A DNA stretch of 64,000 nt from Ophiodon elongatus (GCA_016806645.1 JACSYO010000384.1:2255001-2319000); one strand, 5' to 3'; positions 36,401 through 47,270 are shown, numbered from the stretch's first letter. The notes: generated by a model not told the origin, from the letters alone. Numbers and translations: made by a program.

Positions 36401-38950
36401 GCCGGATATCTTTATTAATTATGCACTAACTTTGGTTTGTGTGTGGGAAGAGTTTCCTGTTTACCTTCTGGAAGATAGCTGCTAGATGGCCAATAACAGT
36501 GGGTGTTTTTAATGACAAAATATTTTTCCCCCTCATAACCTTTCCAAAACCAGCCTGAACTTGTTGGTGTTGTGTAAAAGTCAACTGCATGTCTTCTCTC
36601 AACACCACTCAGCCAATCCTTGCAGCCCTCACTGTATTTCCACCAGTCCCCTTACCCGATTCCCACATCTACCCGTGCACCTGCTCATTTCCACATACTT
36701 GGATCCCCGATTGAATAATCCCAGCCACACTTTTCTTGCCTATTCTGTTTTCTGTCTGCCTTGTTTTTGACTCCTTTTTTGCCTCATGGTACCAGTAAAC
36801 CAGTGGTGGACGGTGACTCCAAAAATTGGGTAGAAGCAACCCACAGGATCATGCTATACTACAGTAGTTGGCTACTTATTTCTATTTTCCTAAATTCAAT
36901 GAAGACAAAAGCAGTAACACAATGGCTTACAAGACTTCTTAAAAGCAATTACTGCAGGCTCTGGATGGGAATGAACGTCCATGTGTCACTAGAAGCCCGT
37001 CAGTCTAACAAGGGGTGAGCAGAGTGCAGCAGCAATGCTCAATAATAAAAGGGAAACGTTAATCTAAAACAATTAAATAAAGAAATTTGGACTGATAAAT
37101 CCAAAATAAAATGTAATGTGTTAGTAATGTATCTAAAAGTAGTTTCCAAAAATTGGACCATCTGGACTAATGCAATGTCAACATTGTGGTTGTTGATTGT
37201 TTAAGGAATTTTACGTGTTTTGGTTAATGTGGGATTAGCACCAGTGGTGTGTTTTGGTTAATGTGGGATTAGCACCAGTGGTGTGTTTTGGTTAATGTGG
37301 GATTAGCACCAGTGGTGTAGTTTGGTTAATGTGGGATTAGCACCAGTGGTGTAGTTTGGTTAATGTGGGATTAGCACCAGTGGTGTAGTTTGGGGCTATG
37401 TGCAGGGATACCCAAATATGTTCCTGGTGGTTTACAGTATACCCAGCAGCCCAAAAGCCACTGGAATATATAAGAGACTATACCCCATTCCTCCCCACTA
37501 ACCTACCCATCTCTCTAACAGTACACCCACCTCATTAATAACCACTACACCACTGATTAGCATGAATACAAAAATTACATACAATAAATTGATATATGAG
37601 GTCCCGCCCTAAAGGAGGAAAAAAGGAGCTCGTCCTCCTCTGCCCCCCACCACCACTCTTTCCTGCCCTGCAGGTGTCGCTGTTGAAAAGCATTTTAATC
37701 AGAATTTCAACAAAGGATTTATTTTACAAAGAAGTGAGAAAATTTTTTTTATAAATGATACTGAGATTTGGTAATGGTTTATTTCAACCAATTACTCTTT
37801 CTTTTCTCTTCTTGCCTTTTGAAAATAGAGGACAACCTCCTCTGCCTTAAAGTGAATATAGTTTATACTCCATCTACTAAGAGTCATGCATTTGGGTCCA
37901 GATCTTGTTATGCTGAGCCATTACAATAGTTATGAGATGACGGTTGCTACAAGCACATCACTCATTAAATAATTTCTATTAATATGTAATTTCTTATCAA
38001 GACGCTGTAACAACTGAAACCGTTATTGGTCAGTGTTTTGTTTCTCAGTATTTCATATATTTGGGTTTTAAATCACTGTAAGATGCTGTATAGACAACAC
38101 TAATAATAGTAATAACAACAATAATATTGATAATCATAATAATACAATACTGATGATTATAATAATACATTAAAATATAAATTTTAGTTTTCGAATATTA
38201 ACTACAAAAACATGGCTATCAGCGTAATTTCTTATTGACCCAAGCACATCATTCAACCCCTACTTCAATATATGCATTATTCACTTGAACATCATGGTGG
38301 TTTGTTGTCACTACACAGATATGGATTTTGTGGACTGTTTTGTATTGAAGATAATCTAAAAGGAATCTGATCTGAATCAGAGGCAGCTGTTCACTCATTT
38401 GTTTTGCAGACAGTCTGTCGCCCTCCTTGCTCCGTCAATATGGCCAACAATTAATTGGTCCATACAATAAAAAATGTAACTGCATGACAAGCATGCATGA
38501 TCATGTGAAATGTTGTGAGATTTGTATGTCACAAGCAAGGAACTAATGTAAATCATCTCTTAGAAATGAACAGAGGCAACAATACCTATAATCAGGAAGT
38601 CCTTGCAGCCATATTTTATTCTTATATCACCTAGTTTTACAATTCTTATCTATAATTCTTTTTTTCTGTGGACAATAATTCAGGACATAAAAAGTCAGAT
38701 GCTCCCTGATGAATCAAATGATTGACTTTAAGGGGGCTGCCCTACTCCATACATGGGCGGTTGGATAGTTACAGGCAGGCAGTGTGAGTTTTAGCAATGG
38801 GTCCAGCAGAACTCACCACAAACCACTGGATCATGACAAAGCTGGGCTCGTTGTCGACATCAGTGAAGCTGTACTGGCAGGGGATCTGAGCCGAGTCACC
38901 CAGGTACACCTCAACGGCCTCATCCATAGTCAGCTCCACCTTGGCCCACG
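23395..38950 (-). CDS. mcam: mcam (CD146/MUC18 cell adhesion molecule), 14 exons, both ends incomplete
   Basis: Single-pass membrane glycoprotein of the Ig superfamily, mediating cell-cell adhesion and signalling in endothelium and other tissues. Exons in transcript order: 38817-38950, 35862-36090, 35663-35733, 35446-35533, 34448-34627, 33098-33225, 31660-31807, 31213-31328, 30114-30255, 29264-29394, 28183-28324, 27138-27173, 24153-24282, 23395-23512. All junctions are GT-AG and in phase, giving about 597 residues. Five Ig domains each keep their Cys pair (IPC/FFC, ASC/FSC, RC/YQC, ATC/YIC, LSC/ASC). A transmembrane helix and basic KKGKIPCGRSGKQE juxtamembrane segment match human KKGKLPCRRSGKQE. 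The signal-peptide exon is not found; the last coding exon (human KYIDLRH end) is not found either. Teleosts have two mcam copies; I cannot say which this is. Confidence 0.95.
24153..24282 (-). CDS. mcam: mcam exon: transmembrane helix
   Basis: It encodes EGSGVIIVVIILCLLLLAIL, GSVLYFLHKK and GKIPCGRSGKQE; human has GVVIVAVIVCILVLAVLGAV then LYFLYKKGKLPCRRSGKQE. One helix of about 22 hydrophobic residues followed by a basic stop-transfer. The acceptor tract is TG-rich (GTGTGTTTGTGTAG). Donor GTGAGT; two bases of a codon carried over. Confidence 0.97.
24285..27137 (-). other. mcam intron with repeat fragments
   Basis: Intron between the stalk and transmembrane exons. It holds the repeat fragment at 25610-25960; otherwise nothing I can support. 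Confidence 0.6.
25610..25960 (+). mobile_element. dispersed repeat fragment in mcam intron
   Basis: Contains CACTATGACGTCACTCATTG, GACCTGTCAATCACCTCGTA and CCCTGCTTTATGGTCTGTTT, blocks I recognise in this order from an abundant percomorph repeat. Recognition only; no ends defined. Confidence 0.45.
27138..27173 (-). CDS. mcam: mcam 36-nt stalk exon (probable)
   Basis: Between acceptor TTGTTCCCAG and donor GTAAGA lies a 36-nt segment that fits the phase of both neighbours and adds IPRVTSAAPFSPA, a Ser/Thr/Pro stalk in the position of the human Thr/Ser-rich juxtamembrane region. The skipped form would also be in frame (Ala-Thr-Glu-Gly). A second acceptor seven bases inside (CCCCAG) would give 29 nt and shift the frame. 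Confidence 0.7.
27215..27289 (+). repeat. (ACGC)n then (CA)n microsatellite
   Basis: About ten ACGC tetranucleotides grading into ACACGC and pure CA; strictly alternating purine-pyrimidine over 75 bp. Starts about 40 bp upstream (in the mcam direction) of the 36-nt stalk exon. Confidence 0.95.
27530..27640 (+). mobile_element. dispersed repeat fragment
   Basis: AAGTCACAGTGACCTTTGAC followed by CCACCAAATTCTAAATGGG and TTCATCCT resembles a common fish repeat. Short and without defined ends. Confidence 0.35.
28183..28324 (-). CDS. mcam: mcam exon: Ig domain 5, C-terminal half
   Basis: Acceptor GTGTGTCTCCACAG, donor GTAAGA. It encodes NWNEVVSKANEHMAHSVVSV then RVTSDISASCNASNDMGTEV; human has ETGVECTASNDLGKN. 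Ends with one base of a codon. Confidence 0.95.
28785..28860 (+). mobile_element. LINE/SINE-type 3' tail remnant
   Basis: TTTAGCACTTTGTTTTGAAAGGTGCTATATAAATTA matches in form the tail (AGCACTTTG...GCTATATAAATAAA) of many fish retroposons (quoted here in shortened form: GGTGCTATATAAATTA). Confidence 0.5.
29264..29394 (-). CDS. mcam: mcam exon: Ig domain 5, N-terminal half
   Basis: It encodes GPQLVGVEQEVQLEEATGRM and VNLSCEAHGHPLPSISWSIM; human has MVLNLSCEASGHPRPTISWN. The acceptor is (TG)nTAG, with the repeat in direct contact with the AG. Donor GTGTTT is weak. Confidence 0.95.
29397..29503 (+). repeat. (CA)n microsatellite abutting an mcam acceptor
   Basis: CA with GACA interruptions; on the transcribed strand it is (TG)n ending at the TAG acceptor of the exon at 29394. 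Confidence 0.97.
30114..30255 (-). CDS. mcam: mcam exon: Ig domain 4, C-terminal half
   Basis: It encodes NGKQVGKGNTLHLKDATYET then TGEYICEVTVPSLPALHTSG; human has GGGYRCVASVPSIPGLNRTQ. The acceptor in mcam direction is (GT)n-GAGTAG: the microsatellite at 30261-30406 ends five bases from the exon. Donor GTCAGT. Confidence 0.94.
30261..30406 (+). repeat. (CA)n microsatellite abutting an mcam acceptor
   Basis: 146 bp of CA with a few GACA units; (TG)n on the mcam strand, five bases from the exon at 30255. Confidence 0.97.
30500..30800 (+). mobile_element. dispersed repeat fragment (longest copy of this family in the window)
   Basis: Contains TATCTCTGCATCTATTGGAT, CAGCCTCAGCTGTACTTTGT, AAATGTTAGCATGCTTATAT and GGTGAACATGGTAAACATTA. 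Blocks are shared with 16590-16770 and 60545-60690. Confidence 0.6.
31213..31328 (-). CDS. mcam: mcam exon: Ig domain 4, N-terminal half
   Basis: Acceptor GTTGTTCAG, donor GTACGT. It encodes LDPAVVVPKDSEFMLKGEDL and TATCNALSSLKTDTVWYK, with the B-strand Cys and core Trp. Confidence 0.95.
31387..31560 (+). mobile_element. MITE-like dispersed repeat, copy A
   Basis: Begins TTAAAGGAATCGTTC, then TTATTCGCTTTCT at 31410-31422, GATCGAGATGAGA and GTTTAGCTTAGCATAAGG. Same family as copy B (21870-22105) in opposite orientation. It starts about 60 bp from the mcam exon ending at 31328, inside the intron. Confidence 0.6.
31660..31807 (-). CDS. mcam: mcam exon: Ig domain 3, C-terminal half
   Basis: Acceptor CTGTGGCAG, donor GTGAGG. 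It encodes ELDVDLESNHADVLMLSPVS then RKDSGIYQCRPLDTNDY; human has LEPARKEHSGRYECQGLDLD. Ends LTVH plus one base, joining to Tyr. Confidence 0.95.
31808..33097 (-). other. mcam intron
   Basis: 1.3-kb intron within Ig domain 3; no feature supported. Confidence 0.6.
33098..33225 (-). CDS. mcam: mcam exon: Ig domain 3, N-terminal half
   Basis: The acceptor GTATGTGTGTCCAG has a TG-rich upstream tract; donor GTAAGA. It encodes YPTTMVELWKESPQGLVKEG and DTVELRCQGDGNPPPSF, matching human YPTEKVWLEVEP, LKEGD and RCLADGNPPPHF. Confidence 0.96.
33226..34447 (-). other. mcam intron with a possible MITE
   Basis: Intron between Ig domains 2 and 3. Contains the element at 33862-34216. Confidence 0.6.
33862..34216. 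mobile_element. possible MITE, about 350 bp
   Basis: Left end TTAAAGGTATAATTCACC (near 33862) and right end GGTGAACTTTTCCTTT (near 34200-34215) are imperfect inverted repeats, as in TTAAAGG-ended fish MITEs. Target duplication not clear. Confidence 0.4.
34448..34627 (-). CDS. mcam: mcam exon: Ig domain 2, C-terminal half
   Basis: Acceptor CTTGTCCAG, donor GTGAGT. It encodes STLEYKVLKEDKDVHFSCEV (human SILKAQLVKEDKDAQFYCEL) and TVESNSINITVH. NIT near the end is a possible N-glycosylation site. Confidence 0.96.
35446..35533 (-). CDS. mcam: mcam exon: Ig domain 2, B to C strands
   Basis: Acceptor CTCCATCCAG, donor GTGAGT. It encodes VASCEASNGFPKPNITWYRN then GLPLVSAPG; human has ATCVGRNGYPIPQVIWYKNG. 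The NIT sequon is a possible N-glycosylation site. Confidence 0.95.
35663..35733 (-). CDS. mcam: mcam exon: linker and start of Ig domain 2
   Basis: 71-bp exon, acceptor CTGATTCAG, donor GTGGGT. It encodes PPEAPVIEGVLTGISITNEV then PSK, corresponding to human APEEPNIQVNPLGIPVNSKE. Confidence 0.93.
35862..36090 (-). CDS. mcam: mcam exon: C-terminal part of Ig domain 1
   Basis: Acceptor CCTCCCACAG, donor GTGAGA. It encodes VRIFYSDGSQQMVDDNTDYS, GRIEVTPDQQGTRLTIKDVQ and YDEREFFCQVNG, the typical D-x-x-x-F-x-C F-strand, ending LRVFG. Confidence 0.94.
36091..38816 (-). other. mcam intron in Ig domain 1
   Basis: 2.7-kb intron between the two exons of domain 1. It contains the 34-bp minisatellite at 37216-37393; nothing else supported. 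Confidence 0.65.
37216..37393 (+). repeat. 34-bp minisatellite, five copies
   Basis: GGTTAATGTGGGATTAGCAC recurs at 37222, 37256, 37290, 37324 and 37358, exactly 34 bp apart. The first copies carry GTGTTTT and the later ones GTAGTTT before GGTTAATG, so the array has two sub-types in order. Confidence 0.97.
38817..38950 (-). CDS. mcam: mcam exon: N-terminal part of Ig domain 1
   Basis: Acceptor TTTTTCAG, donor GTGAGT; starts with two bases of a split codon. It encodes AKVELTMDEAVEVYLGDSAQ then IPCQYSF, with the B-strand Cys, and ends MIQWFV with the core Trp of a V-type fold. The previous exon must end with one base of a codon. Confidence 0.92.
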
Positions 38951-41900
38951 CTGAAAAACACACAAGACATGCACATAAATCAGCGTCATGCTTTCTGCAG
39001 GTGCTGTGCCATGGTCCCATTTTATTCATGAACCATTAAAGCCATAAAACAGTATTAAACTCAACATAAAAATGGCATTTCACCGTGTCTGTTTTCTTAT
39101 TCTAATTTTGACCCTCACGCCTAATGTAATTCTAAACTGCATTGTGTTTGGCAGATGACTGAATGTCTTCATTCTCCAGGCCAACCTGGAGCCACTCTGC
39201 CATGTTAGCAGAACAAAGAAGAAAAGGCCTCTTGTCCACATGGCATAATGTTCATCTCCCTTCTGCCTGGCTGACTGTAACCACAAAACCACATCTTGGC
39301 CAGAAAACCAGTTCCCTAGGCATCGTTGGGGGAATGCAGGCATGAGAAGGCCAGCCAGTTTGACACTGGGCTGTTGACTCAAGGAGCCAAGTGTTTTTTC
39401 AGCCATTTTGGACTTGGCTTCTGTTACAGAGGGGGCAGCTCACAACTGTGACAAAGAAGAACAAGATGGCACAACAGGTCTATTTTCTCAGTTTAATTTG
39501 AAGTTGTCATGCAAGATGGTAAAGGATAGCCCCCCCCCTTACACCGTCAGGTGTTACAGTGTGACGTTCAGTGGATTTACTCCATCATGTGTTGCCATGG
39601 ACCAAAAGGGGAACAGGTCTATGGAAGACTTAGAGGTGTAATGTCTCCCCAGACCACTGTAGCCTGCTGCTCATCTCTGCTTGAGGCTAGCTACATTAGC
39701 CGCTACTAGCATGATACTCACGAATCTCTGACGAACTGTCGGCAGTTAGGGTTGCATTGTGGGTAACATAGGTGCCAGGTTTTGACAAAGAATAATAATA
39801 TGTGGAATAAAAATAAACTTTATCTCAGCTGTGCTGCATCGATTTTGATTTTTCTATATTTTCCCATTTTTGGTTTTAATTTTCAGGTGGAGCACTCTTT
39901 GAAGTACTTGAACTTACAGTAAATGTACTTTTTACCACGGAATTCTACAGAAAACAGAACAGGAAACCGTGAAACAAGCTTAATTTTCTGAAGGCAAAGC
40001 TATTCATATATTTTTTTTGCAACTGTATTGTGTTTACTGATTACTGTGGCTCAAGTTTAAGGTGCACTGTGCAGCTGTATTACGGAGAAAACATGCTGTA
40101 AATTTGGTGTAACCAGATACTTAGGGGCAAAAAAAACAAACTACTAGCGATATCCCATTTATTTTGTTTTTGACCTTTCAATAGTTTTCAAAAATAAATG
40201 AAAAACAATTAGCAAGGGCTAGACTTAAGTGTCCTCAGCGCTGGTTGAAACAGACCAAGCATGAAAAGAGCTTTAAGAGTCCAGTTGCCACCCTGCTGCC
40301 CCCATTCAGCCGGCTGCTTCCCCATCACCACCCTGTCTCCTCCCCCCACCTCAGCACCAATCATTTTCACAACTCATTTTTTTTCCCCTTTCTGTCCCTC
40401 CCTCCTACGCCTCTGCTCAGCCAACCATTCCTTTTAAGACAACGGGCATGCCATTGTTCCCCCACCTGGGTGGACCAGATCCCCCTCACACACATACATA
40501 TACCCCACCCACAAGTCAGCCAAAAGATAGGTTTCCATCCCTCAACCAAAGGTTAAAAACAGTTCAACACGTACTGAAATTGTTATTTACTGTGACGAAG
40601 ATGGTGTGAGACGGCTTTGAGACAAGAAGCAGATCATGGGGGCCGGAGAGCAAAGTATGTCACAGAAGTCAGTGTAAAAAATGTCGTGTCTCTTTGGGGC
40701 CGCGCTACTAACTTTTCAGCTAATCCGATTAGCACTGGGGGGTTGCTGGGGATTTGGCTTCCAAAGCCAACCTGGGACCGGTCTTATCTGTTCCTGTTGT
40801 GACTTTATGCTCATGGACTAAAGCACAAGGACACATGACCCGTGATCTATGGACCCTGACAACCAAACGCTGCCTGTGGGTGTGTGTCTGCAGTCTGTGT
40901 CTGGATGATACAGAGCTAATTCATTCAGAAAGAAACCACACCACTCCACAATATTTGGATGTGCTGACAGGATCAGGCCTGTGCCTGGACAACAAGACCT
41001 CAAATGACTGGTTGTTGGAGGGATGGACGACAGGAGGGGCACAGAGAGACTTTACCAGCTTCACAACAAACACAATGACATTTCAAATGGAAGATTAACT
41101 ACTCCACTAGTTGGTCACAAAACTCTGCTGCAACATTATCCATTACTCAGTCATAATGATGTCACTATGGAAATGTAAACAGTTTAACTGTGATAAAATA
41201 AAACCATGCTGGAGATAGCTTTCATGATATTGTTAATGCTGATGTTTCAATGCTCTCCTTTCTTCTCAAACTCTTTGCCTCCATCCTTCTCTCTTCTGTG
41301 ATTTCAGTGCTGCCATCTTGCTAGTCGTCACAACAGGGAATCGTTTGAAACTTGTGCCAACGTAATATACGTTTTGGTGCCTATACCAAATGGTTTTGGA
41401 ATACAGATATACGTTTTCTGCAAAAAGCTCTTTGTTCATTCAAAGCCAAACGTATCCAATGTTAAATGCTGATGTCTGCACTCGGCCTGGCATAACTGGA
41501 ACTGGCAAAATCATGATTGAAGACCAAGTAAAGAAATTCCAGGTCAGCTTTCAGTACTTGTTACCTTTAGCCATGCTAGCAGCATGGCTCTATGGATGTC
41601 AGTCGGTCAGTCAGTCCAGACCAATACTTCTCAAAGAATGTGTGGTTCTGAGACGATGTGGATGCTGAGTCTTGTAAAAATAAAAAGACCCATTTCTGTC
41701 TACTTCTATCACGTTCACTTTCCTCTCTTCTTTTCCTCACATTCCCTGAGTTTCGTTGAAGGAGAAAGAGAAAAGACAATATTTCTCTAAATTAAGATCA
41801 CATTTCCCATAAATACCAATGCAACGCAAAGAGGATGTTGCCAATACTTGCACAGAAAGAGCAAGAGCATCTACTTTTTCTATCTCCCTTTATGTTATAA

Positions 41901-43191
41901 AGTAAATCAGTTGATTGAATGACAGATCTCATCTGCTGCCACAAATTAATTGTTGGGAAGGATCTAATTTGTTTAGAGTGATTACTGTGGAGTCTTAACA
42001 TTTATGTGGTAATGTTAATGCTGCTATATAATACTTTTAACCCCTCTAAAATGTTTATAGAGGAGGCGGAGCATGTTTGAAGGCATACAGAGAGAATTAA
42101 GAGGCTGAAGACAAATTAGTTTTCTATCCTTCCATTCAAGGCAAATGGAGACAGACTCACACAATGCAAATCAGACAACAGACATAACGAGGGGGATACT
42201 TCCAGGACAGCCTCTGCATACAGTCACTCATTATCTGCCTTACACAGAGACAATACCCTCAGACGCTAACTACAGTGGTCACAATTATTGGCTTTCCCAT
42301 TCGATTAAGGCTGTCAGCTTAAGTCTCAGTAGATCTGCAGCTCCACCACTGATAAGGAGTCCAGATCACCTCTGACACAACAAACCAGCCTCATTTACTC
42401 CCTAATCCCTCACATGCCTGGTGGGCCGTGAAATGAGACTGAATGCTTCTGAGGACATTAAAACGTCCCGTAATAAGTTATCTATAAACCCTCATGTCCA
42501 CTAAACACGTCAGGCTGATTTTTGGAGAGATGAGCAGAAAATAGCAGAAAGATCTTTAATGCCTCAAGAAAAAAAAACATGGTGACTGGGGCATGAATAT
42601 TAAAATATGAGTATCATATAAGCAGATACACCACATTCTGCATACGTTTGTACATTTAACATATACTTTCAAGGATAGAAAATATTTTCTTAAAGAGGAA
42701 ATGTGAGAGCAGACCAGCGTTTCAGACTCTCTGGATACAAGTTGAGAGTGGACACAGAGTCCCTCAGAGAGTGGAGGGTGTAAAAAGCTAGCATGAAAAT
42801 GTGGATGACAGGCAGGAGGATTTTTCAATACGCAACCCCGGTGCAGTGTGTACCACCTGGGGACACTGTGTGCTGGCCGACATCAAACACTACACACACA
42901 GTGAACGCACACAGCCCGACAGTGGAGAGGAGAGCTCCTTGTCCTTGGCTGTGCTTTCAGAGGAGCATCTGGCACAAATCTCCCAGCAGCCTGTTCTCTG
43001 GGTGACAGTCAGTAGCAGTTAAGGGTCCAGGATTTATTCTTTCACATATAGAGATAAGGAAGTGCTGCAAATCTCCTCAAAGGCACCCCTTTATGCATCA
43101 GTGCCCCCTCTTCCATGCAGCAGAGCATATCACAGCTCCAGGTCAGCACCTGGCCCGGAGCCTCCATGATCACTGTTGAGGTGGACCCACT

Positions 43192-43195
<4 letters not shown>
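38951..43195. other. no gene found
   Basis: Upstream of the first mcam exon seen. Only short unsupported open frames on both strands. Could be mcam intron 1. Confidence 0.5.

Positions 43196-43275
<80 letters not shown>
43196..43275 (+). repeat. (TC)n microsatellite
   Basis: 80 bp of uninterrupted TC. A homopurine-homopyrimidine mirror repeat. Confidence 0.98.
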
Positions 43276-43278
<3 letters not shown>

Positions 43279-43448
43279 ACTATTAGAACCATGTGAGGCC
43301 GACTCTGACCTTTCATTCACAACACTTGGCTTCTTGCAAACTTCAATTTTCATAGGGCAGTATTTCATTGTTTTGAACTTGCACCTGTTTTGTAATTTCC
43401 AGACTCCAAACAATCACACAAGCAGCAAGGTACACGGAGCGGTTCGGG

Positions 43449-43562
43449 TACTAATTTGGTATGATTACTAATACTACTAATTTGGTATGATTACTAATAC
43501 TACTAATTACTAATACTACTAATTTGGTATGATTACTAATACTACTAATTTGGTATGATTGT
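43449..43562 (+). repeat. 26-bp minisatellite, four copies
   Basis: TTTGGTATG recurs at 43455, 43481, 43523 and 43549; spacing 26, 42 and 26 bp, the 42 being one unit plus an extra 16 bp of ACTAAT-type sequence. Confidence 0.93.
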
Positions 43563-46500
43563 AATGGAGTTTTCTGGCTGCACAGACAACCTCTTTTTGC
43601 CAATGCAAGTGCAAAAATGCTGTTTTAGTTTAATAGTGTAGAGGAAATATATTTGTACACTCCTGTGTGAATTAAAAACATGGACTATTGAAGTACTGAG
43701 TATTTTATCATTTTATTAAGAACTTTAGTGCATAAAATTATCATATTTAATTATCACCCAGGCCTAGCTACAGGCCAACTTACAGAAATAGTAATGTTTC
43801 AATCAGATCAGATTGTAAAGCACTTTTATGCAACTTTTAATGCTGCCAAAAACATACCTTTTGTTTCCCTGTGCTCAAAACGTAGTTATGGCTATGCAGA
43901 CACAATTTGCTGGCCTTGGCTTGGTTACACACACCTCTGCTCTCTTTCTGTCCTCTTCTGTTTTTATAAAGCAAGTCATCTAAAATCAACATATTTAAAT
44001 TACAAAATGGAATCTGTGTTTCTGAGTTTATGCTCATTTTAAGAAATCTGTTGAGACTATGCTGGAAAATAACTCTCTGACTGCATACACATGACACTCA
44101 AAAACATGTTATCATGCTGGAAATGTTTCTCTAATGGTTTTAAGGGTTCTTCCAATCTCCAAAAAACAGTCAGCCAACACTGGCTTTTTAAAGAATTGCT
44201 TATCATCCCCGCTGGTTAGCAACTTCCTCAGCAGCAGCATTAATTTTTTATCCTCACACCCGATGGGTGAGACTTCATTAAAGGAGCAACATGAATGTTT
44301 TATTTATGCTTGTATCTGATGTTCAGCAGTGAGTGTGGCTTGTTCCTCTGCATCCACTCCCCATCAATAGACCCCCTCCAGGTCTGCTGGGCTCAGGCAT
44401 GCAGGTTGCTCCGCAGCCACAGGATGGCTAATTAAAGGTCAGTAGGCTAAACACTGTGTCTACATCAAGGGGGGTTTCCTTTAGCTATCAGCAAAACAAA
44501 AACAAACTTAGAGAGTGAGCCTATGTTAACACATTTTCCTAAAAACTCATTAAGCAGGCGTGCATGACTCGTTGCTAGAAACCCAAGACCCCAGCTAAAC
44601 ACATGGAAATACTAAATAAATTGATTGTCTCGTCATTCTGCTTACCATCCAACTATAACAACTGTGGACTACTCCGTATGTAGTACCTGGATAGTGGCTG
44701 CATACAGCAACAATCACAGAAACTAAAGCCTGAAATGGGAACAACATTTCAGAAATACCCTCGACCACAACGCTGCAGTTCTGGGGGAAACACTCAAGTA
44801 TAATTCTGTTTGGTTTCCATTTCAAACATAAATATCAATTCCAAGCGTACATGATTGGATTTCCTTTCAATTTCTGAAATGGATTGGTATGTTTGGACAA
44901 AATGCTAACCACAAGTAAGGAGCACGTCCTGACCTATCAAATGCAGGCATCATAACCATATGCAGCTTTGGAACCACTGAATAATATAGCATGCAACAAC
45001 ATGTTGAGTGATCCCACATCACTGATGGTGGACAAAATGACATTTCGAGGTAGACAGAATCTGGAAACAGCATTGATTCCTTCTTCGTCTCATATTAAAG
45101 TGTGTGAAAGACGAGACATTACAGTAAGAGGGGCCAGGTATGAGGCCTCTGCTGTTATTTTAACCATATAAATAGGAGACCTTCTTTCCAATCAGACCTC
45201 TGACGACAGCACGCTGACTTGCTGCTGTACTCCAACAAAGGCCTTCTTATCCCAGCCCCTGTGGTCATCATCACAGTGCTGAAAATCCTTGAGCGCTACA
45301 AACTAGGTGCCAACAAAATCAGCTTACCCTCAACCATCCAGCAGAAAGGGCTGGCCGGAGATAATCACTTACATTTCAATCTCTAGACGCCACAAGCTCT
45401 GCTCACTTTAAAAGTCAGCTTTAAGAGCATCAGACATATTCAGTACTTTTCTTTTTGCACTTTTACCTTTATTGAATAGATGATAGTGTAGATACCAATC
45501 AAATACCACAGCTTGCTCAGTGCCTCTTGGCATCTGATACCGATGCACCAAGGCACCCTTTAGTATCTGTGTACTAAACCCCAATGTAAACCCACCCATG
45601 TCATTATTAGAAGCACAGAGCAACTGACTCAGCATAAAGTCCACAATAGTCTTCTTAGGGTGAGTGGATGGGTCCAACAAACACAGGACTTTCATCCAGG
45701 AAACGGCTGTTCGTGTGAAATTAAAAGTTAACGTTGACATTTTGTAACTTGAGTCTTTGGTCTTGGACTCATTAGTATCGTTAGTCACGTGAGTTGTTAG
45801 GGTTAGAAAAAGGTCGTAGTTGATAACTTGACTAACGGAGTCATTTTGTTGCCAAAACCTAACTTCTTGTGAGGACGGAAGTATATTCCTTAAAAAACAC
45901 AATGCAACCGTTCGAGTGACGGTATTTGACGAGTTGGGAGTGAGGATGTGTTGCAGATAAACAGAGAGTGAAGGTTATGAATATAGATAGCTGGCCAGAG
46001 TCAAACTACGTTATACGATATGTGTCGTAAATATCTAGCCCCCTCAGGAGGATCCCTTAAATTGGTTCCATTTATCTGATAACCACCAAACCACAATAAT
46101 GAACTGTATTTGCAGGTATTTTGATTCATGCAAAAGAATAGAATTTACAGAATACATATAAAGCAACTGCAGCATTCTTAAAACTATTCACTCACTACTA
46201 TAAGAAACTGATTGATCTGTGACTGACTAATCATGACCTATAAAACGCAGGGAAACAATTACTATATTTGGCTAATACATGAAAAGGTTAATGACTTATA
46301 GACAGCCAAGCTCCCGATGGCACATCTGGGTAAGCTGCTGTTCCACTCGCTTCTGGAACTTGACACAATCTCTCACCGAGGATTTATTTCATCTGTCCTT
46401 GTGAAAAAGTGCAACATGTTTCTGGTGTTTAAGTTATTTCAAGAAAGTAGCACTGATCTAATCTTGATGAATGTAATATATTTTCTCTTTCCATCCACTT

Positions 46501-46633
46501 CGACCAACGTCAAAGTTCTTACATTCACAACTCTGACATCACTATATATGACCAATCATCTTCCTGCCGGCATACCTTGAGCCAATCAGTCCCTGAACCA
46601 TTGCAATTCTGTGATTACCTGTTAACCATCTCC
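43563..46633. other. no gene found
   Basis: About 3 kb without a supported feature; the longest open frame on the - strand (45408-45902, 164 codons) has no recognisable domain. Confidence 0.5.
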
Positions 46634-46708
46634 TAGGGCTGGGCGGTATGGCCAAAAATTCATATCACGGGTCGATTACCGGTTGAACCGGTATACCGCA
46701 CAGCCCTA
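46634..46708 (+). mobile_element. 75-bp miniature hAT-like element with 8-bp target site duplication
   Basis: Left end TAGGGCTGGGCGGTAT, right end (reversed) TAGGGCTGTGCGGTAT: 15 of 16 bases match. It is flanked on both sides by CCATCTCC (46626-46633 and 46709-46716), an exact 8-bp direct repeat, which is the hallmark of hAT insertion. The centre has the near-palindrome ACCGGTTGAACCGGT. Far too short to encode anything. Confidence 0.85.
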
Positions 46709-47213
46709 CCATCTCCCCATCACCACCATTACATTCAGGATGTTCCAGGACATTTAACTGAGCGTGTGCGTCTTCTAGCTGTAGGCTTTAGTCATTGTGG
46801 GGGATCCTGTCCAATCCCTTATCTTTATATGGGCCTAAACTTAATGAAGATGCTCCACATTGATGGAGTCTAATTGCCAAAGTCTTTCTTTGTTTCCAAA
46901 CTCAATAAACTAAAATTCAAAATTACAGATTTTTTTTTTTACAATTGGTTAATGTCAAAGCATGCCACATTGAAACTGTAGCAGAAAGCCAGCAAGAAAG
47001 TCTACAAAAGCAATAAGATGGATGATTCATTCCTCTGGTCTTCGTACACAACCACAATTATTTATGCAAACAGGGTGAATCTATTTAGTGAGAATGTTCT
47101 CTGATACAGCCTCACATTGTGCTTGATGAGCTGGCTGGGTTTTTACATAAAAATCATACACAATTAGCTTTAATGATGATTGTGAGCTACGCCTCTATCT
47201 CACTAACACACTG

Positions 47214-47228
47214 ACACACACACACACA

Positions 47229-47270
<42 letters not shown>

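Noticed and set aside
45408..45902. 164-codon open frame on the - strand
   Set aside because: No recognisable domain, no splice context, and composition like surrounding non-coding DNA.
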